Assembly: GCA_022360275.1 (NCBI GenBank)
Contig: JAKSDC010000024.1
Span: 1 to 10,992 of the forward strand
DNA: 10,992 bases
DNA from: Chlorobiales bacterium
Lineage (GTDB): Bacteria > Bacteroidota > Chlorobiia > Chlorobiales > Chlorobiaceae
Direction of reading: 5' to 3'
Both the position numbers and the translations under genes were made by a program. This document shows positions 7,202 through 10,992 of the stretch, in pieces (the stretch's first letter is position 1; each line of letters begins with the position of its first letter). The notes beneath the pieces are model-generated. The model did no database searches. It was given only the letters and a program-made list of their open reading frames with translations, and was not told the origin of the DNA.

Positions 7202-7207
7202 ATTATA
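7202..7207 (-). promoter_or_regulatory. Putative -10 box of the marR-efflux operon
   Basis: TATAAT occurs on the minus strand 37 bases before the marR start codon and a few bases ahead of the palindromic operator. No good -35 hexamer is visible 16-18 bases upstream (the region reads TTTTAT), so the promoter may be weak or of a non-E. coli type. Confidence 0.45.
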
Positions 7208-7247
7208 AGAAAATAAATACAACAATAAAACAGCAAAATGTCTCAAA

Positions 7248-7275
7248 GCAGCCATGAGGCTGTCCGCACATCCGG
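7248..7275 (-). terminator. Weak candidate terminator after the Nudix gene
   Basis: Just after the Nudix stop codon the minus strand has two small stems, TCCG/CGGA (7275-7262) and CAGCC-TCAT-GGCTG (7262-7249). Neither is followed by a convincing T-run; TTTT appears only about 12 bases further on. Termination here would separate the Nudix gene from the marR promoter, but the signal is weak. Confidence 0.25.
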
Positions 7276-7276
7276 A

Positions 7277-7693
7277 CTACCGGTTTGTTCTCCTCAAACC
7301 GGCAAAAAAGGAACGTATTATTTCTGCAAGCTCATCATGGTCAACCATCTCAACAGCCTCACTGACAGACACGACTCTGCGTTTTCTGTTATGCATCTCC
7401 TCCCAATGGTCAAGTAATTTCTCGACATAAAAAGGATAAACCCTTACAACACAGGTGCCTCCCCATTTCGGGTAGCTGTACCGGCCAAGTTCTTTTTTTC
7501 CGACACTGCCGACGACTCCCGCCTCCTCGTACGCTTCCTTGGCTGCCGAATCATGAGGTGACATGTCTTTCTCGACAATCCCTTTCGGTATTATCCACCG
7601 TCTGGACTTTCTGGCGGTAACAAGCACAACCCTCCCCTCTAAAGCAGGAACAACCCCCGACTGATTGTAAAACCACCCTGGTTTAGAAGACAT
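7277..7693 (-). CDS. Nudix hydrolase, diadenosine/diphosphoinositol polyphosphate hydrolase-like
   Basis: Small cytoplasmic hydrolase of nucleoside-diphosphate-X compounds. Counting from the ATG at 7693 (138 aa), RRWIIPKG (31-38) leads into the Nudix box at residues 38-60 (GX5EX7REUXEEXGU). Here the first Glu is Met44 and the Arg of RE is Lys52, but the core catalytic glutamates E53, E56 and E57 are kept (KEAYEEAGV), so activity is plausible. The overall pattern, with a PKG motif and a basic tail, recalls the Ap4A/DIPP-like subgroup; substrate is not certain. The frame is open upstream to a TTG at 7783, but that extension (CGGTCTGICF) has no Nudix character and overlaps a terminator-like hairpin, so I prefer the ATG at 7693, although it has no clear Shine-Dalgarno sequence. 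Confidence 0.85.
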   Translation of the reverse strand: MSSKPGWFYNQSGVVPALEGRVVLVTARKSRRWIIPKGIVEKDMSPHDSAAKEAYEEAGVVGSVGKKELGRYSYPKWGGTCVVRVYPFYVEKLLDHWEEMHNRKRRVVSVSEAVEMVDHDELAEIIRSFFAGLRRTNR

Positions 7694-7732
7694 GATATGA
7701 ATACGGTCAATAGTTTCTTCCTTTCTTCCTTT

Positions 7733-7773
7733 AAAAAGCGGAGTCCGGAAACAAATTCCGGTACAGGTTCCGC
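7733..7773 (-). terminator. Terminator-like hairpin in the Nudix leader
   Basis: On the minus strand an outer stem GCGGA/TCCGC (7773-7769 with 7742-7738) encloses an inner stem CCGGAA/TTCCGG (7761-7756 with 7750-7745). TTTTT (7737-7733) follows at once. This looks like an intrinsic terminator, but it sits 40 bases before the Nudix ATG, so it may attenuate that gene or end a short leader RNA. The loops and bulge make stability uncertain. Confidence 0.4.
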
Positions 7774-7921
7774 CACAATACAAAAAAACCTGAAAAAAAC
7801 CTTTCTTCGTTTCAGCCGTTCAGCAAAAAGAGATGTTACATTTTTAGGCTGATTTTTGTAAACTGGTGTCTATGTTAAAACACCAACAGCCCCTTTCATA
7901 AAACGGCACCCCTATAAAATT

Positions 7922-7962
7922 GTCGTGAGCGGTTTGAGTACGAGGCGGACGGAGCGCAGAAA
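7922..7962 (+). repeat. Dispersed repeat, copy 2
   Basis: Matches the minus strand of 26-66 at 35 of 41 positions, with GGAGCGCAGAAA fully conserved. It lies in the upstream region of the nucleotidyltransferase gene and happens to be open in that gene's frame, which produces a false N-terminal extension. Direct flanking duplications are not obvious. Confidence 0.55.
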
Positions 7963-8000
7963 TCCCTTTCTATCCGCTCAACGAAGTAATCAGGTCGCGG

Positions 8001-8026
8001 AACAAATTTATAGCGGTACCCAAAAG
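8001..8026 (+). repeat. Short box repeat, copy 2
   Basis: AACAAATTTATAGCGGTACC (8001-8020), followed by CAAAAG, matches 9060-9078 with a two-base gap and one change, and the right half matches 72-87. The preceding bases CAGGTCGCGG also resemble CAGGGCACGC before copy 3. It ends 12 bases before the nucleotidyltransferase ATG and so forms part of its translation start region. Confidence 0.5.
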
Positions 8027-8038
8027 TTGTTATACATC

Positions 8039-9016
8039 ATGAAAGCAATCATACCTGTGGCAGGAGTCGGCACAAGACTACGTCCGCATACTTTTTCCCA
8101 GCCAAAGGTGCTTCTCAACGTGGCCGGCAAGCCGATCATTGGACATATCATGGATAAACTCACAGCTTCAGGTATTGATGAAGCCATTGTCATCGTCGGT
8201 TACCTCGGCGACATGATAGAATCCTATCTTCGGGAACAATACGACATCCGCTTTACCTTTGTCAACCAGCAGAGACGCCTTGGCCTTGCCCATGCCATCT
8301 GGATGTGCAAAGAACATGTTGCGGATAACGAACCGGTCTTTATCATCCTTGGCGACACAATTTTTGACGTCGAGCTTTCGGGCATACTGAGCAGCCCTAC
8401 CTCCACTATAGGCGTCAGAGAGGTAGACGATCCAAGCAGGTTCGGCATTGCTATAACCAGCAACAGCAATGTCGTCAGGCTTGTCGAAAAGCCGAATGAA
8501 CCGGTAGGAAACCTTGCAATAGTCGGGCTATACTATATCAAAAACTCGTCCCCCCTCTTTTCATGTATCGACAGGCTGATCAGTGAAAACATAAAAACCA
8601 AAGGGGAATACCAGTTGACCGATGCCCTGCAGATGATGCTTGAACAAGGCGAATCCCTGACGACCTTTCCGGTAAACAACTGGTACGACTGCGGAAAGCC
8701 TGAGACGCTTCTTTCGACAAATGAAATCCTCCTGAAACACCACAGTTCCGGCTCATCTCTGCCGGGATGCATTATCAACGAACCGGTATTTGTAGCGAAA
8801 AGCGCGAAAATCAACAACGCAATTATCGGGCCGAACACAACCATAGGTGAAAACGCAATTATCGAAGATGCCATCATCAAAAACTCGATCATCGGCAATG
8901 ATTCGAAAGTGCAGCACGTCTCTCTCGACAAGTCGATTATCGGTAATAACGCCGACCTGTCCGGTGCCCCCCATGAGGCCAACATAGGAGACTTTTCGGA
9001 AATTAAACTTCGCTAA
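8039..9016 (+). CDS. Sugar-phosphate nucleotidyltransferase with C-terminal left-handed beta-helix
   Basis: Cytoplasmic NDP-sugar pyrophosphorylase, 325 aa: sugar-1-phosphate + NTP gives NDP-sugar + pyrophosphate. The N-terminal Rossmann-like domain carries the NTP-binding signature GVGTRLRPHTFSQPK (residues 9-23), the metal/sugar-site GDTIFD (105-110), EKP (150-152), GEYQLTDAL (189-197) and WYDCGKPE (215-222). Residues about 248-310 form hexapeptide repeats (AKINNAIIGPNTTIGENAII), as in bifunctional or long RmlA/GlmU-like enzymes. Glucose-1-phosphate thymidylyl- or uridylyltransferase is most likely; the base and sugar cannot be fixed. The frame is open back to GTG 7925, but those 38 residues are translated repeat, and MKAIIPVAGVGTRLRP is the classic start. 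It has no Shine-Dalgarno sequence. It is probably transcribed alone, since a hairpin follows it. Confidence 0.9.
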   Translation: MKAIIPVAGVGTRLRPHTFSQPKVLLNVAGKPIIGHIMDKLTASGIDEAIVIVGYLGDMIESYLREQYDIRFTFVNQQRRLGLAHAIWMCKEHVADNEPVFIILGDTIFDVELSGILSSPTSTIGVREVDDPSRFGIAITSNSNVVRLVEKPNEPVGNLAIVGLYYIKNSSPLFSCIDRLISENIKTKGEYQLTDALQMMLEQGESLTTFPVNNWYDCGKPETLLSTNEILLKHHSSGSSLPGCIINEPVFVAKSAKINNAIIGPNTTIGENAIIEDAIIKNSIIGNDSKVQHVSLDKSIIGNNADLSGAPHEANIGDFSEIKLR

Positions 9017-9050
9017 GGTTCTTTCGGGCATCGTCTGATAAAGGTTAATC

Positions 9051-9079
9051 AGGGCACGCAACAAATTTAGCGGTGCCCT
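9051..9079 (+). terminator. Hairpin after the nucleotidyltransferase gene; includes box repeat copy 3
   Basis: AGGGCAC (9051-9057) and GTGCCCT (9073-9079) are perfect complements. Alternatively AGGGCACGC pairs with GCG-TGCCCT with one bulged G. The loop contains AACAAATTTA of the box repeat (9060-9078). It lies 35 bases after the stop codon but lacks a following T-run (TTGCATG), so it may be a weak or factor-aided terminator or simply a repeat. Confidence 0.4.
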
Positions 9080-9110
9080 TGCATGAGTAGCCTCGAATGA
9101 TTACATTGTG
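9079..9110 (+). promoter_or_regulatory. Putative promoter of the metK leader, Bacteroidetes/Chlorobi type
   Basis: TTG (9079-9081) and TACATTGTG (9102-9110) are 20 bases apart, resembling the Bacteroidetes-group -33 TTTG / -7 TAnnTTTG promoter (spacing 19-21), with an imperfect -7 box. Predicted initiation near 9115-9118 falls just before the structured leader. SAM-Chlorobi RNAs are reported to be preceded by promoters of this kind. Confidence 0.45.
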
Positions 9111-9117
9111 CACTTAT

Positions 9118-9210
9118 CCGGCATCCCCATTACCTATGGACACGGTGCCGAAAGCGTCCGGGCAGGTTTTTCCCGGATTGCTTGTACCCAGGGTTTTCCG
9201 TGTCCAGTCT
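9118..9210 (+). ncRNA. Structured metK leader, probable SAM-Chlorobi RNA
   Basis: A perfect nine-pair stem TGGACACGG/CCGTGTCCA (9137-9145/9198-9206) encloses a hairpin TCCGGG/CCCGGA (9157-9162/9172-9177, loop CAGGTTTTT), extended below by GCG/TGC pairs (9154-9156/9179-9181). Unpaired conserved-looking segments (TGCCGAAA and ACCCAGGGTTTT) remain between the stems. Such an RNA directly before metK-ahcY in a Chlorobi-like genome fits the published SAM-Chlorobi motif (Weinberg and colleagues, 2010), found only in Chlorobi upstream of these genes and thought to regulate them. Boundaries and identity are inferred from position and fold; I could not compare with the Rfam model. Confidence 0.65.
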
Positions 9211-9304
9211 CTTCCTTTAATCCAGCGTACACGCAAAACCCACTTGTAAGACAAGCAGGAGCTTTTCTTGTAGTTCTTGTTGTTCGGTAAACCATAAATT
9301 ATCA

Positions 9305-10522
9305 ATGAAGATGACACAGTCAAGATACTTCTTTACTTCAGAGTCTGTATCAGAAGGGCACCCCGACAAGGTTTCGGACCAGATTTCCGACGCTGTACTG
9401 GATGAGTTTCTCCGTCAGGATCCGAATTCACGTGTCGCCTGCGAAACATTTGTAACAACCGGTCAGGTCATTGTCGGCGGCGAAGTAACGACAAAAGGCA
9501 TTGTGGACGTACAGGAGCTTTCTCGAAAAGTTGTCGAACAAATCGGGTACAACAAAGGCGAATACATGTTCGAGGCCAGATCCTGCGGCGTGCTTTCGGC
9601 GCTTCACAGCCAATCGCCGGATATTAACAGGGGTGTCGACCGCAAGGAAGATATTGAAGATGAGCTTGACAGAGTAGGAGCCGGTGACCAGGGAATGATG
9701 TTCGGTTACGCTTGTACCGAAACCCCTGAACTGATGCCTGCTGCTATCCAGTATGCTCATGCTCTCGTAAAAAAGCTTGCCGACATCCGCCACGAGGGCA
9801 ACAAAATGACCTACCTTCGCCCCGATTCAAAAAGCCAGGTTACACTCGAGTATGTTGACGATATTGCAAAGAGAGTTGACGCTGTCGTCGTCTCTACCCA
9901 GCACGATCCCGAACCGGAAGGTTATAGTGAAAAGGAATGGCAGGAGGTCATCAAGAAAGATGTTATCGAAAATGTTGTCAAGGAAGTCATTCCTGCCGAC
10001 ATGCTTGATGAGAATACCAAATTTCATATCAATCCCACTGGGCGTTTTGAAATCGGCGGACCTCACGGCGATACCGGTCTGACCGGGCGTAAAATCATTG
10101 TCGATACCTACGGCGGCGCAGCTCCACACGGTGGAGGAGCATTCAGCGGCAAGGATCCGTCAAAAGTTGACCGCAGCGCAGCCTACGCATCGCGCCATGT
10201 CGCCAAAAATATCGTAGCAGCGGGACTCGCAGAAAAATGTACTGTTCAGGTTTCTTATGCAATCGGTGTTGCACGCCCTGTGTCGGTGCACATCGATACT
10301 CACGGCACCGCGGTTAACGGCCACAACGACGCCGAAATCCAGGAAAAAGCCGAACAGATCTTTGACTTGAGACCTGCGGCGATCATCCGGCATTTCAGCC
10401 TGGACAAACCCCAAGGGTGGTGTTACCAGGATACGGCAGCCTATGGTCATTTCGGAAGAGACATTTTCCCATGGGAAAAAACCGACAAAGTCGGCGATTT
10501 GAAAAAAGCATTCAACCTGTGA
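9305..10522 (+). CDS. metK: S-adenosylmethionine synthetase (methionine adenosyltransferase)
   Basis: Makes S-adenosylmethionine, phosphate and pyrophosphate from methionine and ATP in the cytoplasm; normally a homotetramer. The sequence has SEGHPDK (16-22), whose His19 is the catalytic triphosphate-binding histidine, the signature GAGDQGMMFGYA (125-136) and the phosphate-binding GGGAFSGKD (276-284), plus HINPTGRFEIGGPHGDTGLT (241-260). At 405 aa it is slightly longer than the E. coli enzyme (384 aa) but within the family range, and nothing is truncated. The start is ATG 9305 or the in-frame ATG 9311 (MTQSRYFFTSESVSEG); neither has a clear Shine-Dalgarno sequence. It is preceded by a long structured leader that probably controls expression in response to SAM-related metabolites and is followed after 36 bases by ahcY. 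Confidence 0.97.
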   Translation: MKMTQSRYFFTSESVSEGHPDKVSDQISDAVLDEFLRQDPNSRVACETFVTTGQVIVGGEVTTKGIVDVQELSRKVVEQIGYNKGEYMFEARSCGVLSALHSQSPDINRGVDRKEDIEDELDRVGAGDQGMMFGYACTETPELMPAAIQYAHALVKKLADIRHEGNKMTYLRPDSKSQVTLEYVDDIAKRVDAVVVSTQHDPEPEGYSEKEWQEVIKKDVIENVVKEVIPADMLDENTKFHINPTGRFEIGGPHGDTGLTGRKIIVDTYGGAAPHGGGAFSGKDPSKVDRSAAYASRHVAKNIVAAGLAEKCTVQVSYAIGVARPVSVHIDTHGTAVNGHNDAEIQEKAEQIFDLRPAAIIRHFSLDKPQGWCYQDTAAYGHFGRDIFPWEKTDKVGDLKKAFNL

Positions 10523-10558
10523 TGCGATATTTCTCAAGATAAAAAACACACTATCACT

Positions 10559-10992
10559 ATGATGACAACTGACACTGAAGTACTCAACTACAAAGTGGCA
10601 GATATCTCTTTGGCTGACTGGGGAAGAAAAGAAATCGAAATTGCAGAAAAAGAGATGCCCGGCCTTATGGCCACCCGTCGCAAGTATGCGGGCAAGAAGC
10701 CGTTGAAAGGAGCCCGTATTACGGGTTCGTTGCACATGACTATCCAGACTGCTGTTCTTATCGAGACTCTTGCAGACCTTGGCGCTGAAGTCCGCTGGGC
10801 AAGCTGCAATATCTTTTCGACCCAGGACCATGCCGCAGCAGCAATTGCAGCCGCAGGAATTCCTGTTTTTGCCTGGAAAGGAGAAACGCTCGATGAATAC
10901 TGGTGGTGTACTCGCCAGGCACTGGCGTTTCCGGACGGCAAAGGGCCAAACGTCATTGTTGACGACGGCGGTGATGCAACACTTATGATACA
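10559..10992 (+). CDS. ahcY: Adenosylhomocysteinase, N-terminal part (cut by window edge)
   Basis: Hydrolyses S-adenosylhomocysteine, the product of SAM-dependent methylations, to adenosine and homocysteine with bound NAD as cofactor. About 144 codons are present: a start region MMTTDTEVLNYKVADISLAD, then the typical GARITGSLHMTIQTAVL substrate-binding segment, the STQDHAAAAIAAAGIPVFAWKGE motif and EYWWCTRQAL, followed by IVDDGGDATLMI, all in the expected order. The frame runs open off the right end, so the NAD-binding domain is not seen. Two adjacent ATGs (10559 and 10562) can serve as start; no Shine-Dalgarno sequence is evident. Co-transcription with metK (36-base gap) couples SAM supply to removal of its inhibitory by-product. 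Confidence 0.96.
   Translation, partial: MMTTDTEVLNYKVADISLADWGRKEIEIAEKEMPGLMATRRKYAGKKPLKGARITGSLHMTIQTAVLIETLADLGAEVRWASCNIFSTQDHAAAAIAAAGIPVFAWKGETLDEYWWCTRQALAFPDGKGPNVIVDDGGDATLMI

Larger units (their letters stand above)
7694..8038. other. Divergent intergenic region between Nudix and nucleotidyltransferase genes
   Basis: This 345-base region holds, from left to right, a terminator-like hairpin in the Nudix leader, a tandem A-rich repeat (AAAAAAACCTG units, 7782-7800), an inverted repeat TGGTGT/ACACCA (7864-7869/7880-7885) and a TATAAA box (7913-7918) that could be the -10 of the rightward gene. It then holds dispersed repeat copy 2 and box repeat copy 2, which reaches to 12 bases before the rightward start. 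I see no additional gene. Confidence 0.5.

Noticed and set aside
9108..9290. 60-codon plus-strand frame in the metK leader
   Set aside because: It lies entirely within the structured RNA leader; its codons are explained by the stems there and the peptide resembles nothing known.
9827..10831. Minus-strand frames of 100 and 223 codons opposite metK and ahcY
   Set aside because: Antisense to two unmistakable housekeeping enzymes; the frames are by-products of codon usage in those genes.

Overview
The window most probably comes from a green sulfur bacterium (phylum Chlorobi/Chlorobiota, close to Chlorobium, Prosthecochloris or Pelodictyon). The reasons are the metK-ahcY gene pair preceded by a structured leader that fits the Chlorobi-restricted SAM-Chlorobi RNA motif, a Bacteroidetes/Chlorobi-style promoter just upstream of that leader, weak or absent Shine-Dalgarno sequences at most starts, and tRNA genes with no encoded CCA. 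This is a recognition-based inference; no database search was run.

Layout. Positions 1-365 hold a repeat remnant and a three-gene tRNA cluster transcribed leftward: tRNA-Pro(UGG), tRNA-Arg(UCU), tRNA-His(GUG). Positions 657-7165 hold a leftward tripartite drug-efflux operon, in transcription order marR-type repressor, periplasmic adaptor (HlyD/MFP), RND inner-membrane permease, and TolC-type outer-membrane channel. The repressor gene has a TATAAT box followed at once by overlapping TTGATA/TATCAA palindromes, a good candidate operator. The permease is split into two frames (838 + 210 residues). The first frame ends at a T-TTC-CCG heptamer directly before its stop. A -1 shift there would join the frames without a gap into a normal-length RND protein of about 1,048 residues.

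Upstream of the efflux operon, on the same strand, lies a small Nudix hydrolase with a variant Nudix box and a terminator-like hairpin in its leader. Diverging from it is a sugar-phosphate nucleotidyltransferase with a C-terminal hexapeptide-repeat domain. Its upstream region is a second copy of the repeat at the left end of the window, and this explains a spurious open N-terminal extension of that gene. After a hairpin at the end of this gene come the promoter, the RNA leader, metK (complete) and ahcY (cut by the right edge). metK makes S-adenosylmethionine and ahcY recycles the S-adenosylhomocysteine left after methyl transfer, so this is an activated-methyl-cycle operon.

Most worth a second look: the RND frame split at a slippery-looking site, the metK leader RNA, the two families of short dispersed repeats, and the compact MarR operator. 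The stretch 412-656 shows no gene or convincing signal.
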